Under the pieces are notes generated by a model. It had not been told where the DNA came from. It searched no databases and worked only from the letters and a program-made list of their open reading frames with translations. The translations under genes and the position numbers were made by a program. DNA of 10,479 bases from Candidatus Doudnabacteria bacterium (lineage in GTDB: Bacteria > Patescibacteriota > Doudnabacteria > UBA920 > 2-01-FULL-50-11), in assembly GCA_016205055.1 (NCBI GenBank), contig JACQJK010000069.1, positions 1-10,479 on the forward strand, given 5' to 3'. Shown here one piece after another: positions 5,075 to 10,479 of the stretch (position 1 is the first letter of the stretch; each line of letters begins with the position of its first letter).

Positions 5075-5102
5075 ATGCTCTAATTCGCGCGAATTAGAGC
5101 AT
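5075..5102. repeat. 28-bp perfect palindrome, copy 2
   Basis: This is identical to the inner 28 bp of 1999-2028 (ATGCTCTAATTCGC and its mirror). It lies 18 bp beyond the stop of the C39-like gene and just upstream of the promoter of the 75-aa gene. No T run follows on either strand, so this copy is not a standard terminator. Confidence 0.9.
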
Positions 5103-5120
5103 GGCCATCCCTGCAAATCA

Positions 5121-5900
5121 TTAGTTGCGGCCAACAACGATCATCGCCTTTTCCACTGCCGTGATCGGAGCGTGATCGCCGCTGGGATAATCTCTGACGG
5201 CATTCAAAAGAGTTGCGTAGGAATAGACAAAGTCCTCGCCGCGGCGCGTGCCCGGATCATTGGTGATAAAAACTTGACGCTCATCGTCGTAGCCGGTGAT
5301 AACAAGCATATGCCGCTCCGGACCTGGCTGTGTGTAGTAAGGATTGCCAAGAGAGCGGCCATGAGCGGGAACAATCACCAGATTTTCGGCGGCGAGTTCC
5401 TGTTTGATGCTTTCCACCGAAACATTGCGACTTAGCAAAACTGACCCGAGTTTATAATACTCTCGGAACAACCTGGCGGTATCTTCGGCGGAGGAATCAA
5501 CAGAAAACCCGTATCGTGAGTTTTCAAAAACGACCAGGTCGGCAATTTCCTCGTTGGCCGAATCTGCGGAAAGCGACCGGCCGGCGACCCAACGAGCCGC
5601 CATTAACACCGCCGCTTCTTCGCAAGCGTTTTGATATCTGGAATCATGCCAGTTGGCGAACGGCGCTTGGGACGTGAACGGAACCTCGTGCAAAACCCGC
5701 ATGGGCAGAATTTTCGGCTCAACCGGGATTTCATCTTCTAAAATTTCTTTTTCTGGCTTTTCATTTTGCCCAAAAACTGGCGTTTCTTGGGGTGCGAGGA
5801 TTAAATTCCCGTTTCGGAAATCCCGATCCGACAGTAGCGTCGCCCCCACAAAGCCCGCCACGACTAACGCGATAACGTAAATCCTAGGCCGCATGGTCAT
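5121..5900 (-). CDS. Membrane-anchored C39-like (papain-fold) peptidase domain protein
   Basis: A 259-residue protein with an N-terminal membrane anchor (residues 7-24, RIYVIALVVAGFVGATLLS) and an acidic linker to about 66. A Peptidase_C39_2-type papain-fold domain follows and faces outside. Catalytic residues are visible: Q78 (oxyanion hole, PFTSQAPFANW), C93 (NACEEAAVLMA), H197 (ERHMLVITGYDD) and D215 (FITNDPG). Such domains cut peptides or process cell-envelope proteins; there is no ABC transporter here, so a bacteriocin exporter is unlikely. The ATG at 5900 was chosen because AAAAGG sits 8 nt upstream; the frame could extend to a TTG at 5918, but that would put the Shine-Dalgarno inside the gene. 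The Shine-Dalgarno lies in the left arm of an inverted-repeat element. Family assignment is firm; the target is unknown. Confidence 0.85.
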   Translation of the reverse strand: MTMRPRIYVIALVVAGFVGATLLSDRDFRNGNLILAPQETPVFGQNEKPEKEILEDEIPVEPKILPMRVLHEVPFTSQAPFANWHDSRYQNACEEAAVLMAARWVAGRSLSADSANEEIADLVVFENSRYGFSVDSSAEDTARLFREYYKLGSVLLSRNVSVESIKQELAAENLVIVPAHGRSLGNPYYTQPGPERHMLVITGYDDERQVFITNDPGTRRGEDFVYSYATLLNAVRDYPSGDHAPITAVEKAMIVVGRN

Positions 5901-5905
5901 TGTAA

Positions 5906-6067
5906 AGACCTTTTGCAAAATAAGCTTTTGTGATAATTTGTTAAAATTTTGAGCGAAAAAGGCGAAAAAAAATGAAAACGTAATGGCTTAATTACGACGA
6001 ATTTTGATGATGCTTTCGCAGCCAAAATTATAGCCAAATAGCCGAAATGTTATTGTGCAAAAGGTCT
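5906..6067. repeat. 162-bp intergenic element bounded by 18-nt inverted repeats
   Basis: AGACCTTTTGCAAAATAA (5906-5923) is the inverted counterpart of 6050-6067 with one mismatch. The A+T-rich interior has no frame. It could be a MITE-like insertion, though no clear target-site duplication is seen (the flanks are TAA and AAA). It could instead be a pair of operator sites around the C39 promoter. The left arm carries the Shine-Dalgarno of the C39 gene. Confidence 0.6.
6027..6032 (-). promoter_or_regulatory. Probable -10 box for the C39-like gene
   Basis: A perfect TATAAT lies on the minus strand in GGCTATAATTTTGG. No good -35 box is seen at the usual distance, so an activator may be needed. 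The leader would be about 120 nt and T-rich. The right inverted-repeat arm lies at roughly -30 to -48. Confidence 0.4.
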
Positions 6068-6110
6068 AAAAAGTACTGATCGAAAAATTCCGCCGTTCGC
6101 TTCAGCAGCG

Positions 6111-6410
6111 CTACTTGTCCATCAATTCGGAAACCTCGAAAATACTAAGCTTTGGTTCCGCGTTCGCGAACCGGAAAACTAATACTCCGGCGGGTGTTCC
6201 CACGCTCTTGCGGTAATTATCCAAATCTTCCTGCGATCGCCAAATCGTCATAAGGCGCCAAAGATTCGGCTCGGTTTTGCTTTGCAAAAGAAAAGTTTGC
6301 ACGATCGGGTTCGGCAACCCGGCACGCAAGACTTCTTGATATTTTTCCCGAAGCTTTGACCACTGCGCCTGATCAACGCGTCCTTCCAAAACGGTTGCGA
6401 TTTTTTTCAT
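6111..6410 (-). CDS. ABM-like ferredoxin-fold protein (99 aa)
   Basis: A small soluble protein that looks like an antibiotic-biosynthesis-monooxygenase (ABM)/dimeric alpha-beta barrel domain. It has strand MKKIATVLEGRV, a helix with QWSKLREKYQEVLR, strand VQTFLLQSKTEPNLWRLMTIW, a helix SQEDLDNYRKS and a last strand LSIFEVSEL. The central W51-RLMTIW pattern followed by a helix with an acidic start is typical. Such proteins form dimers; some are oxygenases, many have no known reaction. The ATG at 6410 opens the conserved fold; a longer frame to 6536 would overlap the GrpB gene in another frame with basic low-complexity sequence. The Shine-Dalgarno is weak. It lies 38 bp after the GrpB-like gene, probably in the same transcript. 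The family call is by pattern only. Confidence 0.7.
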   Translation of the reverse strand: MKKIATVLEGRVDQAQWSKLREKYQEVLRAGLPNPIVQTFLLQSKTEPNLWRLMTIWRSQEDLDNYRKSVGTPAGVLVFRFANAEPKLSIFEVSELMDK

Positions 6411-6448
6411 ATTAGGTAAAAAAAATCTAACGAAATGCTGGCTACTAA

Positions 6449-6958
6449 TTAAAGCTTCTGTGCGATTTCTTTTCGAATGTACTTTTCTTTTAACTTGCCA
6501 AACTTTATGCGATCGCCTTTTACTAATTTTAGCCAAGCTAATTTTAATTCCCCATATCTTTTAGCAACACTTTTGTTCCTTCTCAAAAGATTTCGGAATC
6601 CTACAAGCGATTGCATTTCCTTACTATGCAATTTAACTAGGTGGATATGGACATCTCCTAGGCCCGTTTTATCAACTCGTCTCAAAAATAATCTGTATTT
6701 TTCCTCGAGGGCTTGGAATCTGAAACCTATTTCCTTTAACTTTGCAACATACTTGCTTCTTATTTTCCAATCTTTTATAGCTATGGCGATGTCAATAATC
6801 CCCTTTCCCAGCATTCCCGATACGGCAGTGCTACCGACATGATAAATCCGAAATCCTTTCAAGCCCTTCAATGTTGCGACGATTTTTGCTTTTTCCTTAG
6901 CAAAGAATTTAGGGAAATTCTCACTATAAGGATGGAGTTTTAATTTCGCATACTTCAT
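6449..6958 (-). CDS. GrpB/UPF0157 family nucleotidyltransferase-fold protein
   Basis: A 169-residue GrpB-family protein, close to the usual family length. HVGSTAV (40-46) and GKGIIDIAIAI (51-61, D56) give the nucleotidyltransferase-like core. VHIHLV (103-108) and the FRNLLRRNKSVAKRYGELK helix complete the family pattern. Its substrate is not known; family members are sometimes found near CoaE or as single genes. Ala at 58 stands where some members carry a second acidic residue, so catalysis is uncertain. It begins 20 bp after the helicase stop, and AGAGGG of its ribosome site sits within the helicase end region. The gene is visibly more A+T-rich and Lys-rich than its neighbours, which may mean a separate origin. 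Confidence 0.88.
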   Translation of the reverse strand: MKYAKLKLHPYSENFPKFFAKEKAKIVATLKGLKGFRIYHVGSTAVSGMLGKGIIDIAIAIKDWKIRSKYVAKLKEIGFRFQALEEKYRLFLRRVDKTGLGDVHIHLVKLHSKEMQSLVGFRNLLRRNKSVAKRYGELKLAWLKLVKGDRIKFGKLKEKYIRKEIAQKL

Positions 6959-6978
6959 GCCTAAATCAAACCCTCTTT

Positions 6979-8190
6979 CTAGCGCCTGCGGTAACGGGAA
7001 CCGCGCCGAAATCTTCTGGGGCCGAAACTTCTGACTTGGGGAGCACCGAACCGAATGTCAGAAAAACCTTCAACTTTTCTCGTGGGCAGGGGCATGCGCA
7101 GCAATCTTTCTATGGCGCGCACATCCCCTCTTTGTTCAGGGGTGGCAAAAGATATCGCCCGGCCCGCGTGTCCGGCGCGCCCCGTGCGGCCGATGCGGTG
7201 GATATAATCATCGCTGTTGTCGGGCAAATCAAAATTGATAACCAGTTCGATGCCCTGAACGTCAATCCCGCGGGCGGCGATGTCTGTTGCTATCAGAATC
7301 CGATATTTTCCTGTTTTAAAACCCTCCAATGCGTCTCTGCGCTGGCCAAGCGAGCGGTTGGAGTGAATCTCCGCCGCTCGGTGCCCCAGGTTTCTGACCT
7401 CGTGCGTGATGCGTTTCGCGCCGTACTTCGTGCGCGAAAAAACGAGCACCGAACCTCTGTACTCCTGTAGAAGCTTTGCCAGCAAGCGCATCTTTTCAAT
7501 TTTGTGAACCACAATCAGCTCTTGTTCGACTTTTTCCGGGGCGGTTCCAGAAGGGGCGACTTCTATGCGCAAAGGCAATTTCATGTACTGGGTCGCCAGC
7601 TCCACTATTTGATGCGGCATGGTCGCCGAGAAAAGCATGGTTTGCCGGTCTCTGGGCAAAGTGCGCAGGATCTCCTTGATTTGGGGGGCGAACCCGATAT
7701 CCAACATTCGATCCGCTTCGTCCAAAACCAAAATATGCACTGTCTGCAAACTTACCACGCGCTGCTGCAAAAAATCGATCAGCCGCCCGGGTGTAGAAAT
7801 AATTATATGCGGCCTCTGACGAATCATCTGCCTTTGCGCGCCCATGGAAGCGCCTCCGATTAAAAGCGCCGTCCTAAGCCCGATGGACCTGCCAATCTTT
7901 TGCAACTCATGATTAACCTGTTCAGCTAATTCTCTGGTTGGCAGTAAAACCAGGCCCATGCCCTTTTGCTGGGCGAGCCGTTGGATCATGGGGACGCCAA
8001 AAGCCAAAGTTTTGCCGGTGCCCGTCTGGGCAATGCCGATTATATCCTTGCCTTCAATGGCAACGGGAATGGATTTGTGCTGGATGGGAGTGGGGACGGT
8101 AAATTTCAGCCCGTCCAAAATCAGCAAAAGCCGCGGCGCTATGCCCAGTCCGTCAAAAGTCGTTTGTCGCTGAAGGAATTTTTGAGTCAT
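6979..8190 (-). CDS. DEAD-box ATP-dependent RNA helicase (RhlE-like)
   Basis: A 403-residue ATP-dependent RNA helicase that remodels RNA or RNP. All superfamily-2 motifs are present: Q motif PTPIQ (33-37), Walker A AQTGTGKT (54-61), PTRELAEQ (84-91), TPGRL (133-137), VLDEADRML (155-163), SAT (188-190), ATDIAARGIDV (301-311) and HRIGRTGRAG (331-340). The C-terminal tail is short and Arg-rich (PRRFRRGSRYRRR), useful for non-specific RNA binding, as in RhlE-type enzymes that lack the long DbpA domain. The ATG at 8190 is the only good start, since TGA lies six codons upstream in frame. It has no clear Shine-Dalgarno and is overlapped by a short out-of-frame reading frame. It follows the dehydrogenase by 42 bp. 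Confidence 0.95.
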   Translation of the reverse strand: MTQKFLQRQTTFDGLGIAPRLLLILDGLKFTVPTPIQHKSIPVAIEGKDIIGIAQTGTGKTLAFGVPMIQRLAQQKGMGLVLLPTRELAEQVNHELQKIGRSIGLRTALLIGGASMGAQRQMIRQRPHIIISTPGRLIDFLQQRVVSLQTVHILVLDEADRMLDIGFAPQIKEILRTLPRDRQTMLFSATMPHQIVELATQYMKLPLRIEVAPSGTAPEKVEQELIVVHKIEKMRLLAKLLQEYRGSVLVFSRTKYGAKRITHEVRNLGHRAAEIHSNRSLGQRRDALEGFKTGKYRILIATDIAARGIDVQGIELVINFDLPDNSDDYIHRIGRTGRAGHAGRAISFATPEQRGDVRAIERLLRMPLPTRKVEGFSDIRFGAPQVRSFGPRRFRRGSRYRRR

Positions 8191-8209
8191 GGTAAATTGC
8201 GTAATTCAT
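8153..8209 (-). CDS. Possible 18-codon upstream reading frame overlapping the helicase start
   Basis: An ATG at 8209 with AGGA 4 nt upstream opens a frame of 18 codons (MNYAIYHDSKIPSATNDF). It runs over the helicase ATG (8190) in another frame and stops with TGA at 8153. The helicase ATG lacks a Shine-Dalgarno of its own, so this frame might reduce or couple helicase translation. It could equally be chance. Confidence 0.2.
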   Translation of the reverse strand: MNYAIYHDSKIPSATNDF

Positions 8210-8232
8210 GGTTTCCTAATCGGCAAGAAAAA

Positions 8233-8913
8233 TTACTTATTCACTATTAATTCTTGCGAGGGTTTTTCGCTTTGTAAGTTCTCGACTATTTTTTTGGCAA
8301 CATATCCCGGCTCCATGAAACTTTCGTACTCCTCGGGAAGCTTGCCCTTAAAGATGCCGGTTTTTATTCCGCCGGGATGCACCGCCATGACTAAAATGCC
8401 TCCCGGCTCACAAGCCATCCTCAAAGATTCTGTAAATCCTCGAGCCGCCCACTTCGTCGAGGCATACCCTGCGGAATTGGGACGGCCGACCAGGGCGCTT
8501 GAGGAAACAATATTTACGATTGTCCCCGCTCCTTGCTTTTTCATTATGCGAAGCGCTGTCCTTGAGCCATATATGGTTCCGAACAAATTTACCTCCATTG
8601 ACTTTCTTGTTTGATTCAGATCTATATCTTCAATCCGACTGCGGGCTTGGGAGATACCCGCGTTGTTGATCCAAACCTCGATTCGACCATACTCTTTGAC
8701 CACGAAATCTCCAAGAGCAATTACCTCATTTTCTTTTGTCACATCAACCTGATAAGCCCGCACTCCCATTTCAGCGGCGGCTTTATCCAAATCGGCTTGG
8801 GTTGATGCGCAAATAATCACCTTCCCGCCCTGCTTGGCAAATTCTTTAGCGAGCGCCTTCCCCAAACCTCTGCTCCCCCCGGTAATGACTACGACTTTAT
8901 TTCTTAATTCCAT
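8233..8913 (-). CDS. Short-chain dehydrogenase/reductase
   Basis: A 226-residue classical SDR with a Rossmann fold using NAD(P)H. TGGSRGLG (11-18) binds the cofactor; D58-V59 follows the fourth strand. NNAG (83-86) is present, and the active site has S138, Y150 and K154 (YASTK). PGGIKTGI (180-187) is the usual post-active-site loop. R15 after the Gly motif hints at NADP preference. The length is at the short end for classical SDRs. The ATG at 8913 starts the conserved fold; a longer frame to 9003 would run through the promoter. The promoter leaves almost no leader. The substrate is not predictable. The helicase gene follows 42 bp later, so these probably share a transcript. Confidence 0.92.
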   Translation of the reverse strand: MELRNKVVVITGGSRGLGKALAKEFAKQGGKVIICASTQADLDKAAAEMGVRAYQVDVTKENEVIALGDFVVKEYGRIEVWINNAGISQARSRIEDIDLNQTRKSMEVNLFGTIYGSRTALRIMKKQGAGTIVNIVSSSALVGRPNSAGYASTKWAARGFTESLRMACEPGGILVMAVHPGGIKTGIFKGKLPEEYESFMEPGYVAKKIVENLQSEKPSQELIVNK

Positions 8914-8919
8914 TGATGA

Positions 8920-8948
8920 ATCATACCTCACCTGGAGCGAGCAGGCAA
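8920..8948 (-). promoter_or_regulatory. Promoter of the dehydrogenase gene, leaderless arrangement
   Basis: On the minus strand, TTGCCT (8943-8948) and TATGAT (8920-8925) are 17 nt apart. The ATG (8913-8911) begins 7 nt after the -10 box, about where transcription should start, so the mRNA would have no leader. The 33 bp 8919-8951 nearly repeat 4619-4651. Confidence 0.75.
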
Positions 8949-8980
8949 AAAATTTATGGGGCGCTCCTGGGGATTTATTC

Positions 8981-9017
8981 GATAACAAACAGCCGAAACT
9001 CATTTGCTTCGGCTGTT
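8981..9017 (-). terminator. Terminator-like hairpin after the DUF5667 gene
   Basis: AACAGCCGAA (8988-8997) and TTCGGCTGTT (9008-9017) form a perfect 10-bp stem with a 10-nt loop. On the minus strand TTTGTTATC follows, a weak T tail. It closes the sigma/DUF5667 operon and insulates the dehydrogenase promoter. Confidence 0.65.
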
Positions 9018-9048
9018 GGGAAGATCTGGTCGGCTAGTGGTTTGGAGA

Positions 9049-9798
9049 TTATTTGCCGACTTCCAGTTCCAAGAAGCTGTTCGTGTGGCCCTCTACTTCC
9101 AATTCAAGGCCGGGTGGGGACTTTGCTTCATTCTCTTTTTTTCCCTCCTCTTCGACCTCTGCCCCGGCGTTGCCCTTGGCCTGCACCTCGCTCTCGGTTT
9201 GAGCTTCAATCCTTAAAATATTTTGGTGAATGGCCGCGGCGGCCTCCACGTTTCCTCGCGCTTCGAGTTTGGCTTCCACTTCGCTTAGGACCTCGATCGC
9301 ATGCCGCACTTGGGTTTCGGCTTCAGCTTGCGCCTCGGCCTCAATCCTTGATCTTGATCCTTGACTTCCGTCCGTTTGGACTTGCGCTTTGAGGGCGGCA
9401 AGCTCCTCGAGTCGTTCTATCGCCCGCTCCGCTTGGAGCTCGGCCTTGCCTTCTTGTGAGATTGTTAAGGTCAACTGGATCTTCTCCTTCGCCCTCTTAA
9501 AGGCATACAAGGGCTGGCCCGGCAGTGCGTCATTTGATGAAGCCACAGCCGTTCCTCCGACCAGAGCTAAACCAATGAATGTAGCTAGAATGTAACGCAT
9601 AGGTTTGATTCTCCTTTCTTGCCAGGTAAAACGCTCGACCCAGGAATGTGTTTCACCCTCATCCTCCAAGTTTGCCATTCGGGCCCGGAGATTTTGCCAA
9701 ATCTGGGCTTTTCTCAAGGGATGAAGCGGGCGCACATTTGCCGCACTCTCCTTTAGCGCCTCAATTTCGCTCTCAAATTTTTGAATATTGAATATCAT
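9049..9798 (-). CDS. DUF5667-like membrane protein partnered with an ECF sigma factor
   Basis: A 249-residue protein of unknown function. Residues 1-66 form a charged, helical, Arg/Glu-rich cytoplasmic part. Residues 68-88 are a membrane segment (RYILATFIGLALVGGTAVASS), followed by LPGQPLYAFKRAKEKIQL, the signature of the DUF5667 family. About 105-210 is a long Ala/Glu-rich coiled coil, and the acidic tail ends LELEVGK. DUF5667 genes often follow ECF sigma genes, and the cytoplasmic N-terminus could hold the sigma factor at the membrane, acting as an anti-sigma or sensor. It lacks the Cys/His zinc motif of ZAS anti-sigma proteins. The ATG at 9798 lies inside the sigma gene, with GGAG 7 nt upstream, so the two are coupled. 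Confidence 0.82.
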   Translation of the reverse strand: MIFNIQKFESEIEALKESAANVRPLHPLRKAQIWQNLRARMANLEDEGETHSWVERFTWQERRIKPMRYILATFIGLALVGGTAVASSNDALPGQPLYAFKRAKEKIQLTLTISQEGKAELQAERAIERLEELAALKAQVQTDGSQGSRSRIEAEAQAEAETQVRHAIEVLSEVEAKLEARGNVEAAAAIHQNILRIEAQTESEVQAKGNAGAEVEEEGKKENEAKSPPGLELEVEGHTNSFLELEVGK

Positions 9799-10336
9799 AT
9801 TGTTTCTCCATATAGTCGCGGAGCTTCTGGAGCCCGCGATATTGTATTAATCTTATTGCTAACCTGCTTTTTTTCAAAATCTTGGCCGTTTCTTTCACCG
9901 AAAAATCCTCCACAAACCGAAGCTCCAGAACGGCTCGATAATTAGCGGGGAGTCGAGAAAACATCTGGCGCACGCTCTTCGCGTCGAGCCTTAAACCAAC
10001 GCTTTCTGCCACGGAGTCTGTTGTCGCTGCGTCAAAACCGTCGAAAAGTTCGAGAGTTTGCGGAGAGCGGTATCTTTTCCGAAAATTATCCGTTACGGCG
10101 TTACTGGCTATCCGGTACAGCCAGGCGCGAAAATTCGCCTGCTCCAGGCGGAATTTCGGCAGGGCGAGCCAGGCCTTCAAAAACACGTCCTGCAAAATAT
10201 CCTCGGCTTCCTGCTGACTTTGGATCTTCAATTTGATAAACCTGAAAATCGGATCAGCAAAAAACTCGTAAAGCTCCCTAAAGGCCTCTTTGTCACCACT
10301 ATGGGCATTTCGCACAAGTACTTCAAGCGATTCCAT
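9773..10336 (-). CDS. ECF-type RNA polymerase sigma factor
   Basis: A 187-residue sigma-70 family ECF sigma factor that directs RNA polymerase to a small set of promoters. Region 2 runs from about 15 to 88, with DPIFRFIKLKI, AEDILQDVFLKAW and FRAWLYRIASNAVTDNFRKR. Region 4 runs from about 125 to 175, with LPANYRAVLELRFVEDFSVKETAKILKKS as the helix-turn-helix. The recognition helix SRLAIRLIQYRGLQKLR departs from the usual GAVKSRLHRAL form. The ATG at 10336 is preferred over a GTG at 10360, because the -10 box abuts that GTG, so its transcript would start after it; AGGAG lies 13 nt upstream, rather far. The last 26 bp overlap the DUF5667 gene. It ends with TGA. Confidence 0.92.
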   Translation of the reverse strand: MESLEVLVRNAHSGDKEAFRELYEFFADPIFRFIKLKIQSQQEAEDILQDVFLKAWLALPKFRLEQANFRAWLYRIASNAVTDNFRKRYRSPQTLELFDGFDAATTDSVAESVGLRLDAKSVRQMFSRLPANYRAVLELRFVEDFSVKETAKILKKSRLAIRLIQYRGLQKLRDYMEKQYDIQYSKI

Positions 10337-10360
10337 ATTTATGGCTTTGCTCCTAAGCAC

Positions 10361-10389
10361 TATATATACTGTGAATTACGAAACGGCAA
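10361..10389 (-). promoter_or_regulatory. Promoter of the sigma/DUF5667 operon
   Basis: On the minus strand, TTGCCG (10384-10389) is followed after 17 nt by TATATA (10361-10366). The transcript would start near 10354 and carry AGGAG and the ATG at 10336. An inverted repeat overlaps the -35 box. Confidence 0.55.
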
Positions 10390-10430
10390 AATTTTATTCT
10401 TCGACCTTGTGGAGAAGCTAAAATTTTGGC
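10386..10430. repeat. Inverted repeat at the sigma promoter
   Basis: GCAAAATTTTATTCTTC (10386-10402) and GAAGCTAAAATTTTGGC (10414-10430) are inverted with small gaps. The left arm overlaps the -35 box, so it may be an operator. AAAATTTT is itself a palindrome, which weakens the case. Confidence 0.35.
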
Positions 10431-10479
10431 TTAGATGCTATAAAAGGTTCTCGACCATTCGGCAGGCTCATGGTGGTGA

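Noticed and set aside
6411..6536. N-terminal extension of the ABM-like protein
   Set aside because: It overlaps the GrpB gene, is basic and without pattern, and the fold starts at MKKIATV.
8914..9003. 30-residue N-terminal extension of the dehydrogenase
   Set aside because: It runs through the conserved promoter and the hairpin after the DUF5667 gene.
10440..10479. GGCAGGCTCATGGTGGTGA at the right edge
   Set aside because: It resembles the left arm of a palindromic repeat, but the window ends before a second arm can be seen.

Overview
The window reads as part of a Patescibacteria (Candidate Phyla Radiation) chromosome, probably Parcubacteria-like. This is inferred from gene style, not from a marker gene. 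Pointers are an ECF sigma factor overlapping a DUF5667-type membrane protein, a small C39-like papain-fold protein, short spacers, a leaderless-looking promoter and many GGCGGA-type palindromes between genes. TGA closes the sigma and metallopeptidase genes and no other gene needs TGA read through, so the code is standard code 11. Every credible gene lies on the minus strand, so the region reads right to left.

From the right: an ECF sigma gene (10336-9773) overlaps a DUF5667-like membrane protein (9798-9049), followed by a hairpin (8988-9017). A promoter with no room for a leader then drives a short-chain dehydrogenase (8913-8233). It is followed closely by a DEAD-box RNA helicase (8190-6979), a GrpB/UPF0157 protein (6958-6449) and a small ABM-like protein (6410-6111). 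Next come an intergenic element bounded by inverted repeats (5906-6067) and a membrane-anchored C39-like papain-fold protein (5900-5121). A long palindrome (5075-5102) precedes a 75-residue basic protein (5012-4785).

The centre is a rearranged oxidoreductase locus. A promoter almost identical to that of the dehydrogenase drives a 61-codon remnant of an aldo/keto reductase (4608-4423). After it come a Tat-signal-bearing HExxH metallopeptidase (4410-3040) and a nearly complete aldo/keto reductase (2987-2145) that appears frameshifted at its C-terminus. The remnant and the full gene share a 105-bp block with two mismatches, embedded in diverged flanks. A second copy of the long palindrome (1999-2028) separates this operon from a membrane fatty-acid desaturase (1838-1014) with a fresh 48-bp in-frame tandem duplication in its first membrane segment.

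The left 1 kb is mostly non-coding and the most unusual part. Two modular palindromic elements (8-270 and 843-996) share an almost identical head hairpin, a closing stem with a compensatory base-pair change between copies, and a variable inner hairpin. Between them are a 56-residue coiled-coil protein (467-297) with a near-consensus promoter, and a plus-strand stretch with two terminator-like hairpins that might encode a small RNA. No tRNA, rRNA, CRISPR array or transposase gene was seen.
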